Below, piece after piece: positions 43,766-55,549 of a stretch of DNA of 64,000 nucleotides (position 1 is the stretch's first letter; each line of letters starts with the position of its first letter). The position numbers were made by a program, and so were the translations under genes. Source of the DNA: Euphorbia lathyris (lineage: Eukaryota > Streptophyta > Magnoliopsida > Malpighiales > Euphorbiaceae); the NCBI RefSeq assembly GCF_963576675.1, contig NC_088918.1:39589501-39653500 (forward strand), in the 5' to 3' direction. The notes under the pieces were generated by a model. It was given only the letters and a program-made list of their open reading frames with translations. It had not been told where the DNA came from and made no database searches.

Positions 43766-46495
43766 TGAAATAAGAATATGTGTATTGTTATTATATTCCT
43801 AGATTGAATGGTTAAGTTAAATTTCAAAACTGATTGATCGTACCACAAACTTACAAAATTTAATTACGAGAAATAAGTTGACAACTATGAAACAATAGTA
43901 ATAAGAATAAGAATAACGCGGGTTAGCTTTCAAGATTTGGTAAAATTAGATGAAGATGATTAAAATGTACGTAACCAAAACAACAAGCAATTATATGGAA
44001 CAATCGCCAAATTTTTTTAATAAAAGAGGAATTAGTTTGTTAATTGTAATTCACGTGATGAAGACAGAGAGAGAGAGAGATTTGAGTGGTCAATGTGGGG
44101 GAGTTACAGCTTTATCCACGTTCACAAGTCACTCTATTTATACTTCAAACAAACAGAAACTGGAAATGGAAATGTCAAATTTCACTTGAAAATATTACTC
44201 ACAAGTTTTCTTATTCAACTTAGTTAATTTCCATGGATAGAGTAGAGGAACCTCCAAACTAACAAATATTCTTATTTCCACCAATATTCTTATTGTAATT
44301 ATTAGACCTATTCCCAACCCGCCTTTTATGGGTTAACCCTAAACATATAGTTAGTCCAATCCGGCCCAAACCCGTCTAAGCCCAAATATAAGAGGGGGTA
44401 AGCTTGTAATTTATTTTAAAATACAGACTCAACCCAAAATTCATTTTAATTAAGGTTAACAGTTATATAGTTACCATTTAAAAAAAAATTAGTACTGTTT
44501 TAATTTAACACAGTTTAAAAAAATTGTTATATTGTTACCGTTTTAAAAAAATTGTTATATTGTTACCATTTAAAAAAAAAAAGTGTACCCAGTTAGTATT
44601 AATTGTTATGTAGTTTAATTAATATTACTTTTTTAATATAAATATATATTAGTTGGATGGGTTGCTTGGACTAGACTTAGGAATCAATTTTCTCACCTTA
44701 GCCCAACCCAATCCTATCCCAATGTAAACAAGTTACAGAAAAAGGAACGAGACAGTTTATAAATTTAGAACTCCAATCAATTTTTGGGAGGGCAAAAGGA
44801 CCCCGGATGTATTAATTCCTACTTTACTTATTTGCTATCAAAATGGAAGACATTATTTAAAAATTGTGATCACTATATCATATATTTATTTTATTTGACC
44901 TCAAAATGAAAGACATTATTTAAAAATTGTAATCACTATATCATATATTTATTTTATTTGACATTTTCTCACGAGTAAATACAATATTAATTAGACTATT
45001 AAAATGATTCATCTATTCTCAATGCTTTTCTTCTAAATTTTTACTTTCTTAATTTTTATAGCTTAATTAAAATTATTTGCATAAATACTACAAGACAGAA
45101 AATTTGATATCCCAACTCTCTATCCTCTTACCTCTCTCCCACTCAATTATAAAAGTCATAAATTGAATAGAAAACAACAGATATGGGAATAGAGGATCAG
45201 GGTCCACGAATTTTCTTCCATAAAAGGCGAGTGAAGATCCATAATTGACACCAACCAACTTGAGATCATGCCAATTATCTGCCTCACTTCTCTCTTGCAT
45301 TTTCAATCATATCTTGCACCAAATATCAACCCGTGTTTGTCTTTTTTCTTTCATTAGGTTCCATTCTGCTGTTACTAACATCCTATATTGATATTCTCTC
45401 TTTTTTTGATAGTACTATATTGATATTCTCTTAAGTATATGTATATCAATGCTGCTAAACCTTATGTCCCATATATATATTTCTCTAATATATCCTGGAG
45501 TATAAAGAAATGTTCATAAAGATTGAAAACAAATGCGAGGCTCATAAATATTGAAAACGGAAAGAGGGGAAGAAAGCGTAAATATTCTACTGTTTTCATT
45601 ATTTCCTTAATTCCTTTTCCTTGTAGTTAAACACACCCCTTTTTAGACATTGAAATAAATAAATAAATAAGATGCAAAAATACTGGCAATTTTATTGCTA
45701 ACGTTTAAATGGAGCAAATTTCAGTCATTATTAACGGCAGTCGTGCAGTAAAAGATCAAATACACAAATTAAAAGTTCAAAAAAGTATCTATTGTTCTAA
45801 ACAAGATCAAAGATACTATGAATTATATCTAATATATATAATTAGCAAGTTTTATATATATATATAATTAATTATATAAAATTTGTCGTGTCCGCACCCG
45901 AGTCCGTGCTTCGTAGGTGATAACATAACGCACATGTGAATTGCAGATAATGAGATTCATGACTGCGTAGAGTATAATTGTATTTAGGGGTAAAATTGGT
46001 CCAACATTCGAACATCACTAGTATAATTGCACTACTACAACTTTAGGAGTAAAATTACTCTTAGTTGTCAATGTTAAGGGTCATTTTGTGCCTAATCTCC
46101 AAAACAAAAGATTAAATTGGCTCTTTATCCTTTCATTTATGCTACAAATTCAGAGGGAACTTGATTTACTTATCCCAGGGATACCGGAAAATTACAGCTT
46201 GTAATCATTCATACCACTTACACAGAAGTGAAGAACATCAAGACCGGTAATTAACTAGATTTTCTTACCCATAGTTGCTTTACAGTATGTAGAAACATCT
46301 ACAAGCATTCAGGAGTTCCCAGAAGTAACCCTGCAAAACACTGAAAATTCTGTGGGTAGGATAGGATTGAGATTGTTGAGACAAAGTTCGAAAATTCCAT
46401 CAAGATTATATGGATAAGCAGGCTGCATAAAATCTCAATGCATTGGTAGTGTATGACAATGGTGAACTAGACTTTACCATTTCATACAGAAAATG
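43766..46495. other. AT-rich spacer downstream of THO7
   Basis: No gene was recognised. It holds a 63-bp direct duplication (44841-44967, word aagacattatttaaaaattg) and a stretch at 45890-46100 related to 49880-50060. The part just left of 46495 should contain the THO7 3' UTR; its poly(A) site was not identified. Confidence 0.45.
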
Positions 46496-47923
46496 CTAGT
46501 CAACGGCCATGGCTTCTGAACCACCACTCGCATCCTCCAGCCCGTTTTTGTGCTCCTCAGTCGCCATTCTCATCTCCTCCATCAAACTCTTCTGGTCCTC
46601 CTCTATACTATTTTGCAACTCATCTACCTATAACGATGTATTAGAAACAACATGAGAGGGAAACAGACAAGTGCATTTGTCATATTCTATTAAATCCATG
46701 GTTGCAAGTGCAGGTTTGCCATTCTACAATATAATTGCCATTTGTTATTATAATTAGGAAGGAATAAAAATAATTAATAGTTTATCAATGACACAGTTCA
46801 GTTCAAAAATCAGTAAATGCAATGGTCATCAATCACAACTGCAACAATCAATTAATATGACATATCATTAGCCAATCCAGATAGATGGATTGAGAGGGAA
46901 TTCCAGATGAAACCCCAGGATCTTGTGTGAAACCCCCTACACTTCTTCCCCAAATTTAATAAAAAAAACATCTTCATAACAGTAAATTACTAACCAAATG
47001 ATTAATGGAAAAGAAAAACAGGATGAATGCCATTGAATGCATCCTACTTTCAATCGACACTTTGAAAATCTATAATTGTCACACCATCAATGAGTAAATT
47101 GTACATCTTAAAGCTGTCGATAATAGATTTTCATATATCCAGCACATATCTAAGGTTCAACTCTGAATGCAAAAAGAAAACAGCAATAGTTGAGGCCATA
47201 GTAATATGAGAACAAGGCACCATGAATCAAGTCCTATCTATATAAATATAAATCAATAAGACATAAGCATAAATGAATAAGATGGTACCAAGAAATTGCA
47301 GGATCAGAAACAATAAGGAAAATGCCACATACCACGTGCAACAAAAGAGCAAACTGTTTCTTGCGAAGCTCGAGCAACCTTGAAGCGGCTGTATTCTCAG
47401 CTTCCAATCCTGAAATCTCTTTCTCCAAATCTTGTATAATATTCTGTGTCTCTGACCTAGGAGGCTGCATAGCAATCAACTTTCTTATAGCCTCACACTC
47501 TTCCTTGTGCTTCCTCTCAATTTTGCTCTCCTCAAGCTGCTTTTTGAAATCCTCGATATCAGCTTGAGCCTGCGCAATCTGGCTATTGATCTCATCCATC
47601 AACTCATTGAAATTTTCCTTCTCTCTCAAGTTAGCATCAATTACAGCTTTGCTTTTTAGGAGTGGAATTTCAAATGTTGAAAGCTCCTGCAAGAAGGCTC
47701 TAGAAAGCCTCAAACAGTCGTTGAAGTTATCCTCATCTTTCTCAACCTCAACCACAAATGAAGTGAATTTCTTCTGAAGCTTCTTCAATGGGGGTTCACC
47801 CCTAGTGGTGGTTGTACGGGTAAGAAGCCTATGTTTTATAATTATGTCATCTTCAAGTGGACCAAAAGCATAATTTGCTGCTACTGTGTCTCCCCTACCT
47901 GAAACTTTCCTCCCTTTCAGCAT
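46496..47923 (-). CDS. THO7: THO complex subunit 7
   Basis: Two coding exons, 47923-47333 and 46627-46496, give 240 aa, close to the roughly 240 aa of plant THO7. The donor is CACGTG|GTATGT at 47333 and the acceptor ttatag|GTAGATGAG at 46627. Residues 1-60 carry [40 protein letters not shown], the conserved Mft1/THOC7 start. Residues 80-195 are a long coiled coil ([57 protein letters not shown]). The end, [15 protein letters not shown]...SEAMAVD, fits plant THO7 as I recall it. The protein belongs to the nuclear THO/TREX complex, which packages nascent mRNA for export and supports small-RNA production. The start codon lies directly after a splice acceptor (cacactag|ATG), so there is a 5' UTR intron. 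No breaks are seen. Confidence 0.93.
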
Positions 47924-48205
47924 CTAGTGTGGCTCAATTCAACCCGAAATCCTATGTCATTAAACTATAACCAATCATGGACCCATAAATACCTTTAATC
48001 CACAATAAAAAATTTATATAGATCACAATCAAAACATAAATTGTTTCCTTTCACAGAAATTGGCATTTCACTTCATCAAATTTAAAATCAGTCCGAATTT
48101 GTTCAGAACAGAAAAAAACGAGATAGATAAAGAGTGTTCAGTTTCACATTAAGAACATAAGCAAATACATCATATGTGTCAAAGAGAAAGAGAGATTTAT
48201 GCTAC

Positions 48206-48260
48206 CTTAGAAGCGAAGAAGACGAGAGCCTAAGCCTATGCGTTTGAGTTTACCCAGATA
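48206..48260 (-). other. 5' UTR exon of THO7 (right edge approximate)
   Basis: The minus strand reads ...CTTCTTCGCTTCTAAG|gtagcat, with a good donor at 48206/48205. The matching acceptor ends at 47924, directly before the start codon, giving a 5' UTR intron of about 280 bp. The transcription start is not resolved and no clear TATA box is seen, common for housekeeping genes. Confidence 0.6.
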
Positions 48261-48934
48261 ACTCAGATGAGAAATGAGCTGTGATTTGAAAACTCCTTAT
48301 TTTCCTATCAGAAAGGCGAGCCCTAGCTTAATTGACTCCCCAAATTGGCATACATTTGCCCCGAAATGTCCACTGGGTTAGGCCCAATTGGTTGAGATTT
48401 ATTAGGCATATTGAGACTTAATTACTAACCGAACCAAAACTATCGGTTTTTTAACCAGTGGAACCGAAACCAGTCCAAAAATACGAACGGTTACCCGTTA
48501 ATTTCAGTTTGGTTTTTCGGTTAACAGTTTTTAACCAGTTCTCAACGGTTAACCAAAAATCAACCGTTAACCATAATTAATCAAGACCTATACAGTATTA
48601 TAGAGTATAAAATGTTGAAGATCAAGAGTACCTATCCTTGTATTAATGAGTAAATATTAGATAGCATTATATATAGAGGTTTGAAAGAGTGAAATTAGAA
48701 ATTTTACCAAACAACAGAACTGGAATTGGATTATAGCTAGAAATTGGGGTACGTCGTCTTGAGACATAATTTACTTGTTTTCAATATTGGATGGTATTTA
48801 TAGTGTTAGCATGGTTAATTTAGGTTATAATTAACCACATATGCTATCCAAAAACCCATTTTATCTATTAATATTAAATGACAAATGGAATGGAGATTGG
48901 GGACCTTACAGTGTAAGGCTTACACGAACTAGCT

Positions 48935-48974
<40 letters not shown>

Positions 48975-50164
48975 TTGATGCAGTTCCACATAATTAGGTA
49001 GCTTCAATGAAAATATTAGGAGTGATTAATCCTTGGAAAATTGCATATAGGTCATTGAAATTCAATAATTGGGAACTTAAAATTCATTCTAAATATAACA
49101 AGTCAATAATAACTAAGGTAGTAGCAGTTCTTACTTTACTTCAAAGCTCTCTGTTTATCAATGGCTGAAACAGAAAATACCCAAATCCAAGCCAGACATT
49201 GAACGAAAAATAAAGACAGCAAACCCAGACATAAGCAAACCCAGACATTGATACTTACCTTAATCAACGACGGCGGTGCGAGACGGAACGACGACGGTGC
49301 GAGACAGAACGACAGTGGTACGAGAAGGAACGACAGTGCGAGATCGCTCGGAAGGGATGGAGGAACGACGGTGCGACGGGATGGAATGCTTGGCGGCTTC
49401 TTTTTGTTTTTCGTTTTAGAATTTAGGTTTTCTTTTCTTCGACAGAAACAAAAGATAAAGGATAATGATAGGTTTGTTTTGTATTTAATTTGTAGGGGAA
49501 ATACCTTACCATTTGCATTTACATTTTTGTGGCAATTTTATTTTTAATGTTTAAAATGATGTAATTTTATCTTTAATGTTAGTAATTAATGTCGATTTTA
49601 TTTCTAATGTTGATAATTTAGATCAATTTTAGATAGTATTATAAAACACTGATATTTTATTCATGATTTTGCATCAATTGCACGTAAGTTGATTCTAAAA
49701 AAATAAATCATATTTTTTATGATTTTTTTTTTGAGAAATGCCATATTTTTTATGATTTAATAATAGAATTTGAGATTAATATTTTTAAATCCGACGAAAT
49801 ATATGATTTTTTTGTTCAAGTCATATAAAATATAATATATTTTATTTAATTTTTTTCTAAATTCTAATCATATGTCTGTGATCTGTTGCTAATAAGTAAT
49901 AAAATGACGCACATATGAAATGTGGATGATAAGATTCATGACCGAGAAAACAATTTGATAAATAATTTCTCCAATTGACCTAACTTGCCAATTTTAGCGA
50001 TAAAATTGTTCTTAACTCCCAACATTAATGGTAAAATTGCATGATTTTAGACGTTAAGGGACCAAATATTAGTTATGTAATATCGAATTGTTCTTGACTC
50101 CCAACATTAGTTTTGTGTCGTCCTACCTATGAGTCTCCAAATTATCCAAATATCATAATATTAT
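48261..50164. other. THO7 promoter side and AT-rich spacer
   Basis: The first few hundred bases should hold the THO7 promoter. From 48420 to 48590 the words ggttaac/gttaacc recur in both orientations (for example cggttaacagtttttaacca), as in the ends of some plant hAT-like MITEs. A (TA)n run lies at 48939-48970. No other gene was recognised. Confidence 0.4.
49262..49345 (+). repeat. GC-richer minisatellite, about 21-bp unit
   Basis: A unit gcgagacggaacgacgacgg recurs about four times with changes (gcgagacagaacgacagtgg, then acgagaaggaacgacagt, then gcgagatcg). It lies in a 99-codon plus-strand frame that gives an RNDxGAR repeat peptide, with no known family. Confidence 0.65.
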
Positions 50165-50400
50165 AGTTTTGAGGGAGAAGTACAAAAAATAATCCTTTTG
50201 GTTTGGGCCATTTTCAAACATAAACTATGTGGTTTAAGAGTTTGCAAAGAGATGCCTTATGGTAAATTCTGTTAGCAAAAGAAGTTCAAAATTGTAAAAC
50301 CGTTAAAAATGCTTATGTGACAATATCGGTCAAAAAGTCAAAAGGGTATTTTTGTTATTTTCTCTCTCTTCTCCCTTGTTCTCTCTTCTCTCTCCTCTAT
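50165..50400 (+). mobile_element. Terminus of a Mutator-like element
   Basis: Begins gggagaagtacaaaaaataa and continues tttggtttgggccattttca and acataaactatgtggtttaa. It matches the inverted ends of the element at 1590-8640. A CT-rich stretch follows (50360-50400), as in 1720-1790. The other end is not in view; the Sire-type element at 50980 probably cut this one. Confidence 0.6.
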
Positions 50401-50979
50401 CACCCCCATATCGTCACCTGCTCACCCTATGGTACCTCGCCTAATGCACCTGAGGATTCATGCATTGGCGGAGGTTTTTAGAAGAAAAAATTTAGAAAAG
50501 AGGAAGAAAGGGAAAAAACACAAAACGGGCTTAATATTCGATCGTGTTTAGTCCATTTTTTAGACCGGATTTGCAACTTTAGAGGTAAGGTTTCTGAGAA
50601 AAATTGCTCGTGTCTACCTTTCGTATTTATTTTCACACATTTTAATCACTTTAATTACATTTTATAACCTGTTTTCTATTGTTTTCTATTTTCATTTCCT
50701 TTAATAAGTTTTGCTTTTATTTTTTTTTTTTTATGTGTTGTAATCTCCTATAATGAGCGATGATGCAACTTAATTATCTCGGGAAACAACGTTTACAAAA
50801 ATGAATATCATTTTTAAAACCCGTCACATGAACAATGATCCGATGAGGATACGTTCGAGATTGAATGTGTATGGTTAGATTAATTTTGAAGGATTTTGAG
50901 CTTTTTTATTGATAAAAAAGGTTGCGCGAATTTCCATTCGGAAATTTCGTATCAAACAGATGTTATGTGATGAAATTGG

Positions 50980-52113
50980 TGTTGAAACACCTTTCCACAT
51001 GATTTTGATTTGACAAAATTATTTAAAGTTAATCCCATGATTAAGACAATTAAATTTAAGTGCTTGGATTTAATTGTACTAATGTGTTTGTTCAATGTTG
51101 AGTATATTTATAAATGAGAACAGAAATAAAAAGTAAGACAGAATGAAGTCAGCATGAGCCACAGAAGCTGAGTAGAACACAACTCAGCATCATAGAAGAA
51201 AAGTCTTCTTCAGAACAAACGCTTGAAGACGAAGCTGATCGAAGAAGCTGAGTAGAACGTAACTCAGCCTCGTCAAAGATAAAGATCGAAGGCAACGTCA
51301 ATTAAGTCAAGCTGAGTGTTTGACAGGACATCACCAATGATCCGTTAACTAGAAGACAAAGCCCGACAAAGGTCTGCACCAATTCAGAAGCCTCGGAATT
51401 ACGCCAAGAGACCTTTTCGAGACGCATGGATCACCTAGCGCTTTGCAAGAAGACAAACCTGGCGCAAGAAGATAAAACTGGCAAGCCTGGCTACTGCTAA
51501 TTACAGACGACAGGATTGGCCTGCAAATCTATATGCTGACCAATGAATGACGCAAGAAGACCATTTGAATTCAACGGATATGTCCGAATTCAAATGATTG
51601 AAGCATCAGATTCTACTATAAAAGGACAAGTTCATCACTTGGATCCTTTGCCGATTTACAAAAAGAAAAAGCAAGTACAGACAGAAAAGAAAATCATCAC
51701 AAGAGTGAAAATCCAAAAGAGAAGTTGTCTGATTAGAAAAAGCAATTTCTTACACCCAAATCCAATCTCTGTGTAAAAGTCTAGAGTGAATTTGTATTCA
51801 TCTAAAGTGTTCTTCATCTAGAAAGAACAAATTTGTATCAATTGTAAAGATTGAGAGAGTGGTGCTGAGTACTCGGTTTTAGTACTCAGCGGTAGAGAAG
51901 ATCTGAGTGTTTGGTTATAGCGCTCAGTAGGATTGAGTAGACGAATAGAGGACGGTACTCTTGCATACTCAATTACTTTATAAACGGTTTGTGCTCTACC
52001 TTTAAAGAGCTCAATAGTGGATTGAAAAAGCCCGGAAGGATTCTGGGGACTGGACGTAGGCGGTGAGGCCGAACCAGGATAAGACTGCTGAGTAATCTCT
52101 AACCCTTCTCTTG

Positions 52114-52163
<50 letters not shown>

Positions 52164-52447
52164 TGCTTGCTTAAATTACTCAGTATATAATTTGTATAAA
52201 CCGACGCTGAGTAATCAGAGTGCTGAGTTGGAAGCTGACATAAATGTTATTTCCCAACTCACAAGCGAAACAGTTCTAGTCAGCTTCTGACTAAAGCTGT
52301 CTTGCATCGCGCTCAGCCTTGCTGACTAAAACTGAGTGAAGTTATTTAAGAGAATTAAATTAAGTCAGCATAATTAAGCGAAAAAGTTACATTAGTTCCT
52401 AACCCCCCCCCTTGGAACTAATCCTAGTACATTACACGGGACCAACA
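50980..52447 (+). repeat. LTR of the Sire-type copia element, 1468 bp
   Basis: Starts tgttgaaacacctttcc and ends cacgggaccaaca. A TATA sequence, tactataaaagg, is at 51614-51625. A dinucleotide run (TA)n(TG)n lies at 52114-52163 in the U5 part. Words like gctgagta and actcagc are unusually common (for example 51170-52330). Confidence 0.82.
52114..52163 (+). repeat. Compound (TA)n(TG)n microsatellite
   Basis: About 11 TA units followed by about 14 TG units, inside the Sire-type LTR. Confidence 0.9.
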
Positions 52448-52449
52448 AG

Positions 52450-52461
52450 TGGTATCAGAGC
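52450..52461 (+). other. Primer-binding site, initiator-Met type
   Basis: TGGTATCAGAGC, two bases after the LTR end, 53 bases before the gag start codon. Confidence 0.9.
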
Positions 52462-52513
52462 GCAGTAGCTCACTACTCAAAGATAAAACTATCTTGAGCT
52501 GATCCCTGTAAAA

Positions 52514-54254
52514 TGGCTGAGAATAGCACTCGTTTCCTTCCAGGAAATCAAACAACACAGATACTCCCTGAGGGATTATCTATTAGTCGGCCTCCCTTGT
52601 TCTTCGGGTCAAATTATATATTTTGGAAGAACAGGATGAAAATTTTTATTCAGGCAACAAACATGAGTGCATGACTTGCGATAGTCCAAGGCCCGTTTGT
52701 TCCCTACAAAATGGGAAACAACGAGAAAGTTGTTAAAAGTGAAACTGAGTGGTCAGAAGATGACCTTAAAAAATTGCAAAATAATGCTTCGGCTATCAAT
52801 ATGCTTCACTGTACTTTAGATGCTGCAGAGTACAACAAAATTTCAGGTTGTGAGTCAGCACAAGAAATATGGAAAAAGCTAGAAGTGGCCTATGAAGGTA
52901 CTAGCAAGGTCAAGGAGTCCAAGGTGAATCAACACATGAGACTGTACGAGCTGTTTGAGATGAACGAAAATGAAGACATCTCTGAGATGAACTCAAGGTT
53001 CACCAATATCATAAATGAGCTTAAGAGACTCGGCAAGAACTTCACAGAAGAAGAAAAGGTGAAGAAAATCTTAAGGAGTCTCCCCAAAAGCTGGCAAGCT
53101 AAGAAGATAGTTGTGGAAGAAGCTCAGGACCTGACCACATACAAATATGATGAGCTCATAGGATCTCTGCTGACCCACGAGATCTCCATGAAGAACTTTG
53201 AAGCTAAGGAAAAGTCAGAGGACAAGAAGCAAAAATCTCTTGTCATGAAAGCTGACTCAACAGAAGCTGACTCATCAGATGATGAGGAGATGGCCATGTT
53301 CACAAGAAAGATGAAGAAGATGTTCAGAAAGTATGACAAGAACAGCAAAAGGCCATTCAGAAGAAGCGATAAATATAAAGCTGAGTCCAGCGACAGCAGA
53401 TATAAGAAGGACAACTCGAAACCTGTCACTTGCTTTGAATGTCATCAAATTGGGCACATTAAATCAAGTTGTCCCACACTGAAGAAAGAAAAGAAAGGTA
53501 GCAGAAAAGCTATTGTGGCAACATAGAGCAATAGTGATGAGTCTACCTCATCAGAAGCTGATGCCACTGAGTCAGCAAACATATGTTTCATGGCTGACGA
53601 ATCTGCTGACCACTGCCGGTCTGAGCAAGCTGACCTCTCAGATGGATCTGACCAAAAGGAACACTCTAATGAGGTAACATCTATTCTTCTGCTTAGAAAT
53701 AAAATGATCAATGCCCTGAGTGATCTCTATACACTAACCAAAAAGTGTAATAAGAAAATAAGAGAACTCAGCAGGCGATGTGATGAGATTGAAAAGGTCA
53801 AACTGAGTGACCTCCGACATCTGCTTCAAGACAACACCAGGCAAGATGAAAATCTAAAAATCATGCATCGGTTTGTCTCGGAAGTCCAATCAGACTCTAA
53901 GAAGCTCAAAAAGGACATCACATCTATCAGAACCAGCTGAGTACATCGGCTAAGAAAAGGTTCTATCCAAATGCTGAGTATCAAGGTACTGGTCCGCATA
54001 GATAGTACACTCAGTAGAACAGTCAGTGTGACTGTTGTGGAAAAAGAGGGCACACTATAAATGTGTGTTGGTATGCTCAGCACCATTGTGCTGACCAAAA
54101 GAGGAAATACCCTCAAAGGGTAATCTTTTGTGACTATTGTGGTAAAGATGGCCACACCATAAATGTATGCCGTCACAAAATGAAATATGATGCTTCACCT
54201 GTTCATGCTAACCAACGAGGACCCAAAAAGAATTGGGTACCTAAAGATGAATAG
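52514..54254 (+). pseudogene. Sire-type gag with in-frame stops
   Basis: The frame starts MAENSTRFLPGNQ at 52514. The capsid begins with RPPLFFGSNYIFWKNRMKIF, then an in-frame TGA at about 52672, then a long open run 52711-53526: INMLHCTLDAAEYNKISG, EIWKKLEVAYEGTSKVKESK, KILRSLPKSWQAK, ELIGSLLTHEI, and the first zinc knuckle CFECHQIGHIKSSC. A TAG at 53524 is followed, still in frame, by an acidic and coiled segment to 53940. Two further knuckles, CDCCGKRGHTINVC and CDYCGKDGHTINVC (54030-54170), occur after it. Apart from these stops the reading is well kept. It would form the virus-like particle; this copy cannot do so as a single chain. Confidence 0.88.
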
Positions 54255-54296
54255 TTTAAATTGCAGGTGAGCCTGAGGTGCGCTGTTGTCCTCAGA

Positions 54297-55549
54297 TGAG
54301 ACTCTAGCAAGTGTACTAGATACAAGTAATAAAGTGATAAGTCAAGTATCGTCTCCACAGGGATTGAGATCCAAAATAATATCAGAAAATCGTTGCTGAA
54401 CAGTGTGTGTGTGTAAAGGTATCTTCTTCGTAAAGTTGATTGTTGAGGTTGGTAGGTTAAGACAAAAGAGTACTACTTCTATTAAAGATATAACAAGGAT
54501 GATAGTTAAAAGATAGAACAGGCTAAGCACAGCCGAACAGGTAGTGCAAGCTCTTAAAACAGTCCAACGAACTAGTGACAATACCAATGAAGTCAAAGTA
54601 TCAGTTTTAATGCTCACTTAAGCCAACTCTCGTGTGTTCTTAAGCTTCTAAGATTTACTAGTGCCAATAGCGTCCTAAAGGAACATTCTTTCTTGCATTA
54701 AGCTCGAAACTGCATTTCTGTTAAGAAAATCTTTGACACAACCATCTAACATGTCTGCTTCGAAGTTGCGAGATTGATAGAGATATCAGTGAAGATGTAA
54801 GCAGTGTCCTAACATTCATCTATCACATGCATAAATGCCGAAGCACAGAAATATAAACCCTCATCAACACATCATTGGTAAAATATTACACATTCATTGC
54901 AAAAGTTATAAGACTTACATCACTGGCCCGGACTGGCCGTGCCCATTCAAAATGGATTACTCACTCATATCAAGCAGTGAGCAATCAGATGTTCTTTTCA
55001 CATTCAGAAACTCCATTGGAGCTCTCTTCTATCGCCTAAACAGTGACTTTTCTGTTCTAAACAAAATATCCCCCCTCTCTTTTCCCTTTGCTACATCTAT
55101 TTAAAGGAGAAAGACCGGGGCCAAAATCGGTACCCGAAAGTACCCTTACAAAATAATACAGAAATAAGTCAATTGTCCAAAAAAACTAAAACAATAAGAA
55201 ATGATTATGGATCCTTTTGAACCTTGAACACTCAAGGGTCGAAACTTCTTGTCATCATGCTACTTTAGGTAATGCCACTGAAACACCTTTCCACCTGCTG
55301 CCTCTGCCACGCCCACTTCTGTTCTGTCGCTGTCTGTCATCAGATTATCCGGCGTTTGACCGCTGGATCAGAGAAAGGCTCCACTCCTCTTTGGCAGTTG
55401 CGAAACAAGCTGTTTCCAGATTGTTTGGCTTTATCTTTACTTATCTGTAAAAAAACATTAATCAACCCTTCATTCTCGCAATATAACAGAAAACACCCCA
55501 ATTCTTGTATAAATATTGTGTTTAAACTTAGTCAATTTCATGCCTAACA
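54297..55549 (-). repeat. 3' LTR of a minus-strand gypsy element
   Basis: On the minus strand the LTR starts TGTTAGGCATGAAATTGAC at 55549, right after a polypurine tract CAATTTGGGGGTATT (55564-55550), and ends ...GCTAGAGTCTCA at 54297. The phrase CCCTGTGGAGACGATACTTG and AGTACACTTGC near its end is typical of large plant gypsy elements. It interrupts the Sire-type gag region. Frames of 60-90 codons inside it show no protein family. Confidence 0.68.

Larger units (their letters stand above)
50980..54296 (+). mobile_element. 5' half of a Sire-type copia retrotransposon
   Basis: LTR 50980-52447 (TG...CA), primer-binding site 52450-52461, then gag from 52514 onward with three zinc knuckles. The sequence stops at 54296 where the LTR of a minus-strand gypsy element begins, so protease, integrase and RT are not present. 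The long gag with the EEWTEEDLKK-like segment (here TEWSEDDLKK) and the coiled region after the first zinc knuckle are typical of Sire/Maximus elements. Confidence 0.85.

Noticed and set aside
44330..44730. Possible MITE with cccaaccc/gggttaac words
   Set aside because: The two sides do not form convincing inverted ends and no duplication was seen.
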